Assembly (NCBI GenBank): GCA_028689585.1
Contig: JAQVCW010000007.1
Coordinates: 1-64,000, forward strand
Reading direction: 5' to 3'
DNA: 64,000 nucleotides
Source: Lachnospiraceae bacterium
GTDB taxonomy: Bacteria > Bacillota > Clostridia > Lachnospirales > Lachnospiraceae
Part shown: positions 8,631-17,002 of the stretch, piece after piece
How positions within the stretch are numbered: position 1 is the stretch's first letter
Layout of the letters: every line of letters starts with the position of its first letter
Program-made: the position numbers and the translations under genes
Notes under the pieces: model-generated
Database searches by the model: none
What the model was told of the DNA's origin: nothing
Seen by the model: only the letters and a program-made list of their open reading frames with translations

Positions 8631-8660
8631 ATGATACGATTCCTCCTGAAGTTATATTTT

Positions 8661-10784
8661 TTATTTGGATCTGGCAGCAGTTTTTTTGCTGCTGATATAA
8701 TAGACGGACACTGCGTCAAAATACCGGCGGAGCGCAGTCTGATTATTTAAGTTCAGTACACCATCGGTCCTGGAACGGATAAAGTTCTCCAGCTTGACCA
8801 TATATTCCTCCGGTGTGATGCTTCCCTCCGACACATAGGTCAGCCCCTTTTCCCAACTGGCGGTCAGTTCCGGATTCAAAAGGGAACGAATGGACAGGCT
8901 CACCACATCAAAAATCATCTCCCCCATCTGAGTGGGTGTCAGAATCTGTGTCTTTTTGTTGAGGGAAATATATTTATTTGCCACCAGCTTTTTCAGAATC
9001 TCCGCTCTGGTTGCACTGGTTCCGATACCGGAGCCCTTGATCTGTGCCCTCAGTTCTTCATCCTCTATCAACTGTCCCGCATTTTCCATGGCAAGGATCA
9101 TGGCACCGGAATTGTACCGCTTGGGCGGAGAGGTCTCACCCTCTTTGATGCTAAGCTCCGACACCGGTATCCTGCTTCCCTTTTTCAGATGCTTAAGCGC
9201 ATCCAGGAAATCCACATCGCATTTGATGTCTTCTTCTTCCTGACCATCGCCCCTTCCCGGCAGCGGAGCAACCGCCTTCGAAGAAAGCGCTTTTTCTCCG
9301 GATGATCCGGCTGTTTCAGGAGCCAGGCTTCCATCGGACGCCGGCTTCGAAGTTTCTTTCCTGTCCGCAGGATTTCCCGCCACTTTCAGATACCCTTCTT
9401 CTACCAGCACCTTAAAGCTGGAAAAAAACTTTTCTCCCTCTATGGCAGTGGTCAGATTGACCTTCTGGTATTCTGCCGCCGGATAAAAAATGCTCAGGAA
9501 GCGGCGCACAATGGCACTGTAGACGCCAAAGCTGTTTCCCTTCAGGCTGCCCAGCGCCGAAAAGCCCTGGCCGGTGGGAATAATAGCATAATGGTCTGTG
9601 ATCTGTTTGTCATTTACATAGCGGGTTTTCGCTATGTTTTTATAAGTGCCCTGATTCAATATCTCCTGGGCAAATTCTCTGGCCGGGCCAAAATTGCGCA
9701 GGCCCCCGATATTTTTCTGTATCTCCTTGGACACTGCCGTGGACAGCACTCTGGCATCGGTTCTGGGGTAGGTCACCAGCTTCTTTTCATACAGTTCCTG
9801 TACGATTCGGAGGGTTTCATCCGGGCTGATCTTGAACATCCTGGAGCATTCATTCTGAAGCTCTGCCAGGTTGTACAGCAGCGGCGGATTTTTCTTCTCT
9901 TTTTTCCGCTCAATGGAAAATACCTCTGCCTCCAGAGGAGAGGCGGCGCCGATCTGCCGGATCAGTTCTTCTGCATCCTTCTTTTCTTTAAACCCGTTTT
10001 CTTTGTATAATTTAGGAGAAAGATAATATTTTGAACCTTCCACCGCCCGGAATTCTCCCTCAAATTCTTTTCCGCTGTACTCCAGGGCACTCAGCACCCG
10101 GTAGAACGGAGTCTTCACAAACTGGCGGACCTCCCGCTCCCGGCGGACGATCATGCCCAGCACACAGGTCATCACCCGTCCAACGGAAATGACGCAGTAG
10201 CGTTCGCCCAGATAATTGGAAATGGAATTGCCGTATTTCAAGGTCAGCAGTCTGGAAAAATTAATTCCCATCAGATAGTCTTCCTTCGCTCTCAGATAAG
10301 CCGCCTCCGACAGATTATCATAAGAAGAAATATCCTTTGCTGTCTCAATTCCCCGCAAAATCTCTTCTTCTGTCTGGGAATCGATCCATACCCGTTTCTG
10401 CTCCTTATCCTTCACATTAGCCATTTGAGCCACCAGACGGTAAATATATTCTCCCTCCCGCCCGGAGTCGGTGCAGACATATATCGTATCCACATCCTGA
10501 CGGTTCAGCAGGCCTTTTACTATTTCAAACTGTTTTTTTACCCCCGGGATCACTTCGTATAAAAATGTCTCGGGAATAAAAGGAAGCGTGGAGAGACTCC
10601 AACGCTTATATTTTTCATCATATACTTCCGGATAGCTCATGGTCACCAGATGCCCTACGCACCAGGTCACCACCGCATGTTCCGATTCCTGATAGCCATC
10701 GTGTCTTGCCATGTTCTCCTTCAACGCCCTGGCGAACTCCTGGGCCACACTGGGCTTCTCAGCTATATACAGGGATTTCCCCAT
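8661..10784 (-). CDS. topB: DNA topoisomerase III (type IA)
   Basis: About 707-residue type IA topoisomerase. TOPRIM domain at the N terminus: LYIAEKPSVAQEFARAL and the acidic triad region CTDSGREGEYIYR (about 105-116). The catalytic tyrosine is about 339 in VTYPRTDARVLS, and the domain IV marks GIGTSATRAEILKKL follow. A low-complexity Ser/Ala/Glu insert lies around residues 495-540. The ATG at 10784 is chosen because GGAGG lies 6 nt upstream (GGAGGTTGAGAATG); an upstream in-frame TTG at 10790 is next to that site and unlikely to be used. No zinc ribbons are visible at the C terminus. Confidence 0.93.
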   Translation of the reverse strand: MGKSLYIAEKPSVAQEFARALKENMARHDGYQESEHAVVTWCVGHLVTMSYPEVYDEKYKRWSLSTLPFIPETFLYEVIPGVKKQFEIVKGLLNRQDVDTIYVCTDSGREGEYIYRLVAQMANVKDKEQKRVWIDSQTEEEILRGIETAKDISSYDNLSEAAYLRAKEDYLMGINFSRLLTLKYGNSISNYLGERYCVISVGRVMTCVLGMIVRREREVRQFVKTPFYRVLSALEYSGKEFEGEFRAVEGSKYYLSPKLYKENGFKEKKDAEELIRQIGAASPLEAEVFSIERKKEKKNPPLLYNLAELQNECSRMFKISPDETLRIVQELYEKKLVTYPRTDARVLSTAVSKEIQKNIGGLRNFGPAREFAQEILNQGTYKNIAKTRYVNDKQITDHYAIIPTGQGFSALGSLKGNSFGVYSAIVRRFLSIFYPAAEYQKVNLTTAIEGEKFFSSFKVLVEEGYLKVAGNPADRKETSKPASDGSLAPETAGSSGEKALSSKAVAPLPGRGDGQEEEDIKCDVDFLDALKHLKKGSRIPVSELSIKEGETSPPKRYNSGAMILAMENAGQLIEDEELRAQIKGSGIGTSATRAEILKKLVANKYISLNKKTQILTPTQMGEMIFDVVSLSIRSLLNPELTASWEKGLTYVSEGSITPEEYMVKLENFIRSRTDGVLNLNNQTALRRYFDAVSVYYISSKKTAARSK

Positions 10785-10836
10785 TCTCAACCTCCAAATT
10801 TTTGATGCCTGTCATTTTCTCAACTGACCTTTTCTT

Positions 10837-10900
10837 CCGCGCGTATTGCTGCGCATCCATATGCAAAAGCTGTTCTCGTAGAGGAGCGCTTTCCTGTGCG
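10837..10900. repeat. Degenerate repeat family 2, copy A
   Basis: This intergenic stretch resembles 49303-49385. Shared blocks are GCTGCGCA, ATATGCAAA and GCTGTTCT in the same order and spacing; roughly 35 of the first 45 positions agree by eye. On the minus strand one frame of both copies reads RTAFAY(G/R)CAA, so the element may descend from a short coding or mobile sequence. It has no clear terminal repeats. Confidence 0.5.
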
Positions 10901-10904
10901 ACAA

Positions 10905-10947
10905 GAAAAAAGGACTGCCTGGTCAGTGTTTTTACCATAACAGTCCT
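10905..10947 (-). terminator. Intrinsic terminator downstream of asd
   Basis: On the minus strand AGGACTG (10947-10941) pairs with CAGTCCT (10917-10911), followed by TTTTTTCTTG. An internal GGT/ACC pair lengthens the stem. It lies about 40 bp after the asd stop and separates asd from topB. Confidence 0.75.
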
Positions 10948-10984
10948 ATTATACGTTAATTCATTCCGGTTTTGCAACCATTAT

Positions 10985-12070
10985 TTATTTTGCCTGAATA
11001 TATCCTCTGGCTGTCAGCGTCTCTGCACAGAGCACTGCACCGCCTGCTGCTCCCCGGACGGTATTGTGTGCCAGGCCCACAAATTTATAATCATATACCT
11101 TATCTTCTCTGATGCGGCCGATGGACACGCCCATGCCGCGCTCATAATCTACATCCAGGCTCACCTGAGGACGGTTGTCTTCCTCCATATACTGAATAAA
11201 CTGCTTCGGTGCGCTGGGCAGATCCAGTTCCTGTGGAACTCCCCTGAACTTCACCAGACGGTCGATCAGCTCTTCCTTGGTGGGTTTCTTTTTGAATTTC
11301 ACGAATACGGCTGCGGTATGACCATTCAGAACCGGAACACGAATGCACTGGCAGGTAATCACCGGGCTTTCCGCCGGTTTGATCACTCCGTCTTCCACCT
11401 TGCCCCAGATACGCAGCGGCTCCATCTCGCTCTTCTCTTCTTCTCCGCCAATGTAGGGAATGATGTTTCCTTCCATCTCCGGCCAGTCCTTAAAGGTCTT
11501 GCCTGCACCGGAGATCGCCTGATAAGTGGTCGCCACCACTTCATATGGTTCGAATTCCTTCCATGCAGTCAATGCAGGTGCATAAGCCTGGATGGAGCAG
11601 TTCGGTTTTACCGCAATAAATCCTCTGGTGGTGCCCAGACGCTTTTTCTGGTGCGAGATCACATCGAAATGCTCCGGATTGATCTCCGGAACCACCATCG
11701 GTACGTCCGGTGTCCAGCGGTGAGCACTGTTGTTGGACACTACCGGGGTCTCAGTCTTCGCATATTCTTCTTCAATCTTCTTAATCTCGTCCTTCGTCAT
11801 ATCCACTGCAGAAAATACAAAGTCTACCTTAGAAGCCACTTCTTCTACTTCATTTACATTCATGACCACAATGTTCTTCATCGCTTCCGGCATCGGCGTA
11901 TCCATCTTCCATCTGCCGCCCACTGCTTCTTCATATGTCTTGCCTGCACTTCTCGGACTGGCAGCCAGTGTAGTCACTTCAAACCACGGATGATTTTCCA
12001 GCAGGGAAATAAAACGCTGTCCCACCATACCGGTAGCTCCTAAAATACCAACCTTTAATTTCTGTTCCAT
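10985..12070 (-). CDS. asd: Aspartate-semialdehyde dehydrogenase
   Basis: 361-residue NADPH-dependent enzyme reducing aspartyl phosphate to aspartate semialdehyde, the branch point to Lys/DAP, Thr and Met. It shows the dinucleotide-binding GILGATGMVGQRF (9-20), VSNNSAHRW (111-119), and the catalytic cysteine about 158 in FIAVKPNCSIQAY. The 361-residue length and the NNSAHRW motif fit the archaeal/fungal-like subclass of ASADH that is common in Clostridia. GAGGAG lies just upstream of the ATG. It is a monocistronic unit with its own terminator and a promoter inside an inverted repeat; thrC, another pathway gene, is elsewhere in the window. Confidence 0.95.
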   Translation of the reverse strand: MEQKLKVGILGATGMVGQRFISLLENHPWFEVTTLAASPRSAGKTYEEAVGGRWKMDTPMPEAMKNIVVMNVNEVEEVASKVDFVFSAVDMTKDEIKKIEEEYAKTETPVVSNNSAHRWTPDVPMVVPEINPEHFDVISHQKKRLGTTRGFIAVKPNCSIQAYAPALTAWKEFEPYEVVATTYQAISGAGKTFKDWPEMEGNIIPYIGGEEEKSEMEPLRIWGKVEDGVIKPAESPVITCQCIRVPVLNGHTAAVFVKFKKKPTKEELIDRLVKFRGVPQELDLPSAPKQFIQYMEEDNRPQVSLDVDYERGMGVSIGRIREDKVYDYKFVGLAHNTVRGAAGGAVLCAETLTARGYIQAK

Positions 12071-12166
12071 CTTTTCATTCTCCTCTTAATCTGCCTTATA
12101 ATAGGTCGTCATCCGGATCCGGATCAGTCATTTTTCTCTTCTGTTCCCATCCATTTGCAACTTAAC

Positions 12167-12199
12167 GACAAATGTACACCCCGCGCGTACATTTGTCAA
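12167..12199 (-). promoter_or_regulatory. Predicted asd promoter embedded in an 11-bp perfect inverted repeat
   Basis: GACAAATGTAC (12167-12177) and GTACATTTGTC (12187-12197) are a perfect inverted repeat with a 9-nt GC-rich centre. On the minus strand the same bases give TTGACA (12199-12194), a 17-bp spacer and TACATT (12176-12171), a good promoter for asd. The distal arm overlaps the argH stop codon TGA. It could act as an operator, or as a terminator-like hairpin for argH, although no T-run follows. Confidence 0.5.
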
Positions 12200-13578
12200 G
12201 CATTTTCTTTTAAATAACGTTCCTCCAGCTCAATTACCGTCTTCATCGCTTCCTGTCCCGGCGCTCCGATGGTGATCCGCTTTTCCACGCAGGTCTTCAG
12301 GCTGATGACATCATAGATATCTTCTTCAAACACAGGGCTGATGGCCTTAAATTCTTCCAGGCTCATATCGTCCAGTGCAATATTCTTATCGATGCAGTAC
12401 AAAACCAGACGTCCCACAATACCGTGGGCATCCCGAAACGGCACCCCGTGATTCACCAGATAATCCGCCGCATCGGTGGCATTGGTAAATCCGTTCTTCG
12501 CAGAGGCCTCCATCACATCCCTGCGAAACTTCATGGTGGACACCATCCCGATAAACAGAGCCACACAGCCCTTTACGGTATCAATGGCATCAAAGGAAAG
12601 TTCCTTGTCCTCCTGCATGTCCTTATTATAGGCCAGAGGAATCCCCTTCATCGTGGTGAGCAGAGACATCAGCGCCCCATAGACACGGCCGGTCTTGCCC
12701 CGTACCAGTTCTGCAATGTCCGGATTTTTTTTCTGGGGCATAATGCTGCTCCCTGTGCTGTAGGCATCATCGATCTCCACAAAACGGTATTCATTGGAAT
12801 TCCAGATAATGATTTCTTCACAAAAACGGCTCAGATGCATCATGATCGTTGACAGAGCCGACAAAAATTCAATCAGATAATCCCGGTCGGATACGGAATC
12901 CATGCTGTTGAGCGTGGGACCCTCAAAGCCCAGCAATTCTGCTGTATAATCCCGATCCAGCGGATAAGTGGTCCCTGCCAGAGCGCCTGCTCCCAGCGGA
13001 CAGTAATTCATCCTGCGGTAAATATCCTTCAGACGGGAACGGTCCCGTTTAAACATTTCAAAATAAGCCCCCACATGATGCGCCAGCGTCACCGGCTGTG
13101 CCTTCTGCAGATGGGTAAAGCCAGGCATATAAGTATCCGTATTTTCCTTCATAATGGTCAGCAGATGAGTCAGCAGCGTCTTCAACAGCTCATCCACTGC
13201 CAGCACTTCCCCTCTTGTATACAGTCTCATATCCAGTGCCACCTGGTCATTTCTGCTCCGCCCGGTATGCAGCTTCTTCCCGGTATCCCCCAGACGGTCG
13301 ATCAGATTCGCCTCCACAAAGCTGTGGATATCTTCATATTTATCACTGATCTCCAGCTTTCCTTCTTCCACCTCCTGACGAATTTCCCTCAGGCAGCCCA
13401 CGATCTCATCCCTCTCCTGCTCCGTCAAAATCCCCTGCTTCGCCAGCATGGTCACATGAGCAATGCTTCCTTCGATATCTTCTTTATAAAATTTCTGGTC
13501 AAACGAAATCGACGCATTAAAATTGTAAACCAGCTGATCCGTCTCCTTCGTAAATCTTCCGCCCCAAAGCTGTGCCAT
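12196..13578 (-). CDS. argH: Argininosuccinate lyase
   Basis: About 460-residue last enzyme of arginine synthesis, splitting argininosuccinate into arginine and fumarate. Fumarase/aspartase superfamily marks: LHTGRSRNDQVALDMRL (about 103-119), THLQKAQPVTLAHH (155-168) and the signature loop GSSIMPQKKNPD (276-287) with the catalytic serine. The start MAQLWGGRF at 13578 is preceded by GAGGG and matches the family N terminus; longer in-frame codons upstream lack a ribosome binding site. It stands alone; argG is not adjacent. Its stop codon overlaps the inverted repeat in the asd promoter region. Confidence 0.95.
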   Translation of the reverse strand: MAQLWGGRFTKETDQLVYNFNASISFDQKFYKEDIEGSIAHVTMLAKQGILTEQERDEIVGCLREIRQEVEEGKLEISDKYEDIHSFVEANLIDRLGDTGKKLHTGRSRNDQVALDMRLYTRGEVLAVDELLKTLLTHLLTIMKENTDTYMPGFTHLQKAQPVTLAHHVGAYFEMFKRDRSRLKDIYRRMNYCPLGAGALAGTTYPLDRDYTAELLGFEGPTLNSMDSVSDRDYLIEFLSALSTIMMHLSRFCEEIIIWNSNEYRFVEIDDAYSTGSSIMPQKKNPDIAELVRGKTGRVYGALMSLLTTMKGIPLAYNKDMQEDKELSFDAIDTVKGCVALFIGMVSTMKFRRDVMEASAKNGFTNATDAADYLVNHGVPFRDAHGIVGRLVLYCIDKNIALDDMSLEEFKAISPVFEEDIYDVISLKTCVEKRITIGAPGQEAMKTVIELEERYLKENA

Positions 13579-13612
13579 ATCCAATCCCTCTTTTCTGTTT
13601 TTTTCGATACTC

Positions 13613-13642
13613 AGTATACTATGCTCCAACTTTTCATGTCAA
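13613..13642 (-). promoter_or_regulatory. Predicted argH promoter
   Basis: On the minus strand TTGACA (13642-13637), an 18-bp spacer and TATACT (13618-13613), about 35 bp upstream of the argH start. Confidence 0.6.
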
Positions 13643-13679
13643 CTCATTTCCGCCCATATCCGGCTTCTGTTGTGGCGGT

Positions 13680-14300
13680 TCAGCCTGCTTCCCGTTCTTT
13701 TTTGGAGAATACGCATCCGCAGTAGTCCTGCCGGTACAGTCCGTAAAGCTTCGACAGCTCAATCGAGCGCTGATACCCGTTCTTCTTTTTGAAATCCGAC
13801 GGCAGATGCTTCACCCCATATTCCTGCTCCAGCTTTTTTCCAAGTTCATTGATCTTCTCCGCATTTTTCAGCGGGCTGATGGACAGAGTGGTGGAAAAAT
13901 AATCAAACCCTTTCTCCTTTGCCAGCGCCGCCGCCTGCCGCATTCGAAGCTCATAGCAGGCAAAGCACCGCGCTCCGCCCTCCCTGATATGCTCCAGACC
14001 TTTCACCGCTTCATAAAACTCCCCCGGCTCATAATTTCCCTCTGCAAATCCGATGGGGTTCTTCACCGGAAGCTGACCGATCAGCCTTTTCTGTTCCTCT
14101 ACCCGCTTCCGGTATTCTTCCTCCGGCGCAATATTCGGATTATAATAAAAAACAGTGATGGCAAAATACTCCGCCAGATATTCCAGCACATAGCTGCTGC
14201 AGGGTGCACAGCAGCTATGCAGCAGCAGGCTGGGCACCTTCTCTTCCCCCAGCCCCAAAATCACCTGTTCCAATTCCTTCTGATAATTTATCTTGTTCAT
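13680..14300 (-). CDS. queH: Epoxyqueuosine reductase QueH
   Basis: About 206-residue QueH (DUF208) protein, which makes the last step of queuosine synthesis in tRNA by reducing epoxyqueuosine; it is the non-homologous alternative to QueG. Visible are the metal/cluster cysteines: LLHSCCAPCSSYVLEYL (Cys30, 31, 34), CFACYELRM, and the C-terminal CGCVFS pair. The chosen ATG at 14300 is preceded by GAGAGG; the longer in-frame N-terminal extension has no family resemblance. The window also carries queA (22 kb), the preceding step of the same pathway, but in a different unit. Confidence 0.93.
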   Translation of the reverse strand: MNKINYQKELEQVILGLGEEKVPSLLLHSCCAPCSSYVLEYLAEYFAITVFYYNPNIAPEEEYRKRVEEQKRLIGQLPVKNPIGFAEGNYEPGEFYEAVKGLEHIREGGARCFACYELRMRQAAALAKEKGFDYFSTTLSISPLKNAEKINELGKKLEQEYGVKHLPSDFKKKNGYQRSIELSKLYGLYRQDYCGCVFSKKEREAG

Positions 14301-14469
14301 CCCTTGTCCTCTCTTAGATGCTCTTGATCTTCGAAACAGCCCCAAAGAACACCCCCGGGGCAGTATCCGGGGCAGCATTTTCTCTTCAAGGCTAAACTGT
14401 AACCATCATACACCATTTTTTTCAAATTTCATAGAATAAGATAGGAACCTTACCAAAGGAGGACCTTAT

Positions 14470-15228
14470 GTGAAGCCATTATTAGAAATCCGACACCTTT
14501 CCTACTCCTACCACAGCGCCGCAGGCGAAACCTATGCCCTGGCCGATCTGTCATTTCAGGTAGAAAAAGGTGAATTTATCGCAGTAGTCGGTCCCAGCGG
14601 CTGTGGAAAATCCACGCTGCTTTCTTTAATTTCCGGTCTGCTGATTCCGGAGCAGGGCGAAATTCTGCTAAGCGGCGCTCCCGTTGCCGTGCATAAATCA
14701 GCCATTGGATATATGCTCCAGAAAGACCAGCTTCTGGAATGGCGCAATATCTATCAGAATGTGACCCTGGGACTGGAGATTCAACATAAAATGCAGCCCG
14801 GCAATATCCAGAAAATCAACCAGATGCTGCTAGACTACGGTCTCTTCGCTTTTCGCAATGCAAAGCCCAGCCAGTTGTCCGGGGGGATGCGCCAGCGCGC
14901 CGCCCTGATCCGTACCCTGGCTCTGGATCCGGATCTGCTTCTTCTGGATGAACCGTTTTCCGCTCTGGATTATCTGACCAGAATTTCTGTCTGTGATGAT
15001 ATCTACTGCATTTTAAAAAAAGAAAAAAAGACTGCTGTCCTGGTCACTCATGATCTTTCCGAAGCCATCAGCGTAGCAGACCGGATCCTTGTTCTCACTT
15101 CCCGCCCTGCATCCATCCGCAGGATAATTGATATCAAACTGAACATTCCGGAGCGTACCCCTCTCGCTTCCCGAAATGCACCTGAATTCAAGAATTATTT
15201 TAATCAGATATGGAAGGAGCTGACTTGA
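14470..15228 (+). CDS. ABC importer ATP-binding protein (nitrate/sulfonate/taurine type)
   Basis: 252-residue ATPase of the SsuB/TauB/ThiZ family. Walker A VGPSGCGKSTLL, Q-loop region GYMLQKDQLLEWRN, signature LSGGMRQRAALIR, Walker B LLLLDEPFSALD, and H-loop VTHDLSEA. The start is a GTG: the ATG two bases upstream is followed at once by TGA, while GTG at 14470 has GGAGG 7 nt upstream. It is first in a two-gene plus-strand unit with the permease. No periplasmic-type binding protein is encoded with it, so the substrate cannot be assigned. Confidence 0.88.
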   Translation: MKPLLEIRHLSYSYHSAAGETYALADLSFQVEKGEFIAVVGPSGCGKSTLLSLISGLLIPEQGEILLSGAPVAVHKSAIGYMLQKDQLLEWRNIYQNVTLGLEIQHKMQPGNIQKINQMLLDYGLFAFRNAKPSQLSGGMRQRAALIRTLALDPDLLLLDEPFSALDYLTRISVCDDIYCILKKEKKTAVLVTHDLSEAISVADRILVLTSRPASIRRIIDIKLNIPERTPLASRNAPEFKNYFNQIWKELT

Positions 15229-15229
15229 C

Positions 15230-16033
15230 ATGCTTCCAATTTCAAAAATGCAGCAAACCTACCTCTCGCAGATTCGCCGCCATAGATACCGGATTATTCT
15301 GATCCGTCTCTTTCTTATTCTGGCTTTTTTATTTTTATGGGAACTGTCGGCACAGCTTCACTGGATCGATTCTTTTATTTTCTCCAGTCCCTCCCGGGTG
15401 TGCACTATGCTTTGGAAAATGTGTCAGGACTACAGCCTGTTTTATCATACCGGAATCACTCTGGCCGAAACACTGGTCAGTTTTTTTCTTACCATTCTTC
15501 TGGGGCTTGGCTGTTCTGTCCTGCTCTGGTATCAGCAGTCGGTTTCTGAAGTGCTTGAGCCTTACCTGGTCATCTTAAACAGCCTGCCAAAATCCGCCCT
15601 GGCCCCTCTCTTAATTGTATGGCTGGGCGCCAATACAAAGACCATTATTGTAGCCGGAATCTCAGTGGCCATTTTCGGAACCATTTTAAATCTGTATACC
15701 AGCTTTCTGGAAATGGATCCGGAAAAAATCAAATTGATCTATACTCTGAACGGAACCAGAAAGGATGCCTTATTTAAAGTGGTGATCCCGGGGACCATTC
15801 CCCTGTTCATCAGCATTCTCAAAGTAAATATCGGCCTGTGCCTGGTAGGCGTCATTATCGGCGAATTCATCGGATCCCGCATGGGACTGGGATATCTGAT
15901 CATATATGGAAGCCAGACCTTTCAGTTAACTCTGGTCATTACCAGCATTGTCATTCTCTGCCTCATTTCTCTTTGTCTCTATCTGCTGCTGGCTGCAGCG
16001 GAAAAAACCTATCAGAAAAGGACTGTCAGATGA
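15230..16033 (+). CDS. ABC importer permease (SsuC/TauC type)
   Basis: 267-residue inner-membrane permease of the BPD_transp_1 family with about six membrane segments. The first is LIRLFLILAFLFLWELS at residues 25-41. The EAA-type loop for ATPase docking is seen around MDPEKIKLIYTLNGTRKDAL, then VIIGEFIGSRMGLGYLI. It begins one base after the ATPase stop, with AAGGAG upstream, so the two are cotranscribed. A terminator overlaps its stop codon. A binding protein for the pair must come from elsewhere or has been lost. Confidence 0.87.
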   Translation: MLPISKMQQTYLSQIRRHRYRIILIRLFLILAFLFLWELSAQLHWIDSFIFSSPSRVCTMLWKMCQDYSLFYHTGITLAETLVSFFLTILLGLGCSVLLWYQQSVSEVLEPYLVILNSLPKSALAPLLIVWLGANTKTIIVAGISVAIFGTILNLYTSFLEMDPEKIKLIYTLNGTRKDALFKVVIPGTIPLFISILKVNIGLCLVGVIIGEFIGSRMGLGYLIIYGSQTFQLTLVITSIVILCLISLCLYLLLAAAEKTYQKRTVR

Positions 16034-16047
16034 CAGTCCCTTTTTTC
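16017..16047. terminator. Bidirectional intrinsic terminator between permease gene and dut
   Basis: GGACTGTCA (16020-16028) and TGACAGTCC (16031-16039) form a 9-bp stem with a GA loop. CTTTTTTC follows on the plus strand and TTTTC on the minus strand. It includes the stop codon of the plus-strand permease and lies at the end of the convergent dut gene. Confidence 0.85.
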
Positions 16048-16486
16048 ATACTCTTCCGGTGTGGCCAAAACCGCCGGTTCCCCGCTCAGTCTCGTCCAGA
16101 TTCTGTGTCTCTTCAAACTCCAGTGAGAGATAAGGAAGCACCACAAGCTGTGCAATCCGCTCACCATTCTCAATCTTTCGTTCTGAGTCCGTATCATTGT
16201 GAAGAGCCACCTTCAGCTCTCCTCTGTAATCCGAATCCACGACGCCTACGCAGTTCGCCGGGCGCAGCCCCTGCTTCGCAGCCAGCCCGCTTCTGGCAAA
16301 TATTCCGCCGAAATACCCTTCCGGTATCGCAGCGGCCAGTCCTGTTCCCACCATTACCGTCTCATGGCCTGCAATTGTCAGTGACTCTGTATCCAGGCAG
16401 GAGTACAGATCATAACCGGCAGCGCTCGCAGATCCGGAGGCAGGCATTTGGGCCTGTGGATTCAGTTTCTTAATCAATATCTTCAT
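16046..16486 (-). CDS. dut: dUTP diphosphatase
   Basis: 146-residue trimeric dUTPase that keeps uracil out of DNA and supplies dUMP. All five motifs are present: AGYDLYSC (motif 1), ARSGLAAKQGL (3 region), GVVDSDYRGE with catalytic Asp, RIAQLVVLPY (4), and the Gly-rich C-terminal RGTGGFGHTG (5). It lies just downstream of nrdG, so two nucleotide-metabolism genes probably share a transcript. The gene is convergent with the ABC importer pair. Confidence 0.95.
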   Translation of the reverse strand: MKILIKKLNPQAQMPASGSASAAGYDLYSCLDTESLTIAGHETVMVGTGLAAAIPEGYFGGIFARSGLAAKQGLRPANCVGVVDSDYRGELKVALHNDTDSERKIENGERIAQLVVLPYLSLEFEETQNLDETERGTGGFGHTGRV

Positions 16487-16502
16487 TCTGTCCTGCTTTC
16501 TG

Positions 16503-16991
16503 TCATTCGTGAAGAATTACTCTGTTTTCTCTCAGAGAAGCCGGTACATCGATCACCCGCTGATTGGAGCTTCCCTTCCAGTGCAGTTGTGTGCTTCGCT
16601 TATCCCGTTCATACTCGCCGTCTACCACCACATCCAGATACTTTGTGATCTCCCGGTTCTTCATGCTCTCCCACAGACCCCCGGTATACAGCCATATGGT
16701 CTTCTCCGGAAATGCCTGCCGGATTTCCTTCGCCAGCTCTGTCACACCCGGTTCATTTGCCAGATGCATGGGGTCTCCGCCGCTGAATGTAATTCCGGTG
16801 ATATAGCTTTTTTCCAGTTCACGAAACAGTTCATCTTTCGCTTTCTGATCAAATACGATACCGCCGTTTGGATCCCATGTGACCGGATTCTGGCATTCCT
16901 TACAGCAGTGGGAACATCCCGCCACCCAGAGAACTACCCGCAGTCCGTCTCCATTGAGCATATCGTCCTTTGTTATATTGTGATACCTCAT
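16503..16991 (-). CDS. nrdG: Anaerobic ribonucleotide reductase activating protein
   Basis: About 162-residue radical SAM activase that generates the glycyl radical on NrdD. The cluster motif is CSHCCKEC (C-x3-C-x2-C) in VAGCSHCCKECQNP, followed by the GGDPMH loop (TFSGGDPMHLAN) for SAM binding. The family length is about 155-175. The ATG at 16991 (MRYHNITKDD) is preferred because AGGAG is 8 nt upstream; the ATG at 16997 is only 2 nt from it. NrdD itself is not in the window. Confidence 0.94.
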   Translation of the reverse strand: MRYHNITKDDMLNGDGLRVVLWVAGCSHCCKECQNPVTWDPNGGIVFDQKAKDELFRELEKSYITGITFSGGDPMHLANEPGVTELAKEIRQAFPEKTIWLYTGGLWESMKNREITKYLDVVVDGEYERDKRSTQLHWKGSSNQRVIDVPASLRENRVILHE

Positions 16992-17002
16992 TTCCATAAC
17001 TC

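Noticed and set aside
10759-10977. 72-codon minus-strand frame overlapping the topB start
   Set aside because: It spans the asd terminator and repeat family 2 copy A and has no ribosome binding site.
14330-14390. CCCCGG/CCGGGG hairpin upstream of queH
   Set aside because: Short stem without T-run; not distinguishable from chance or from a minor leader structure.
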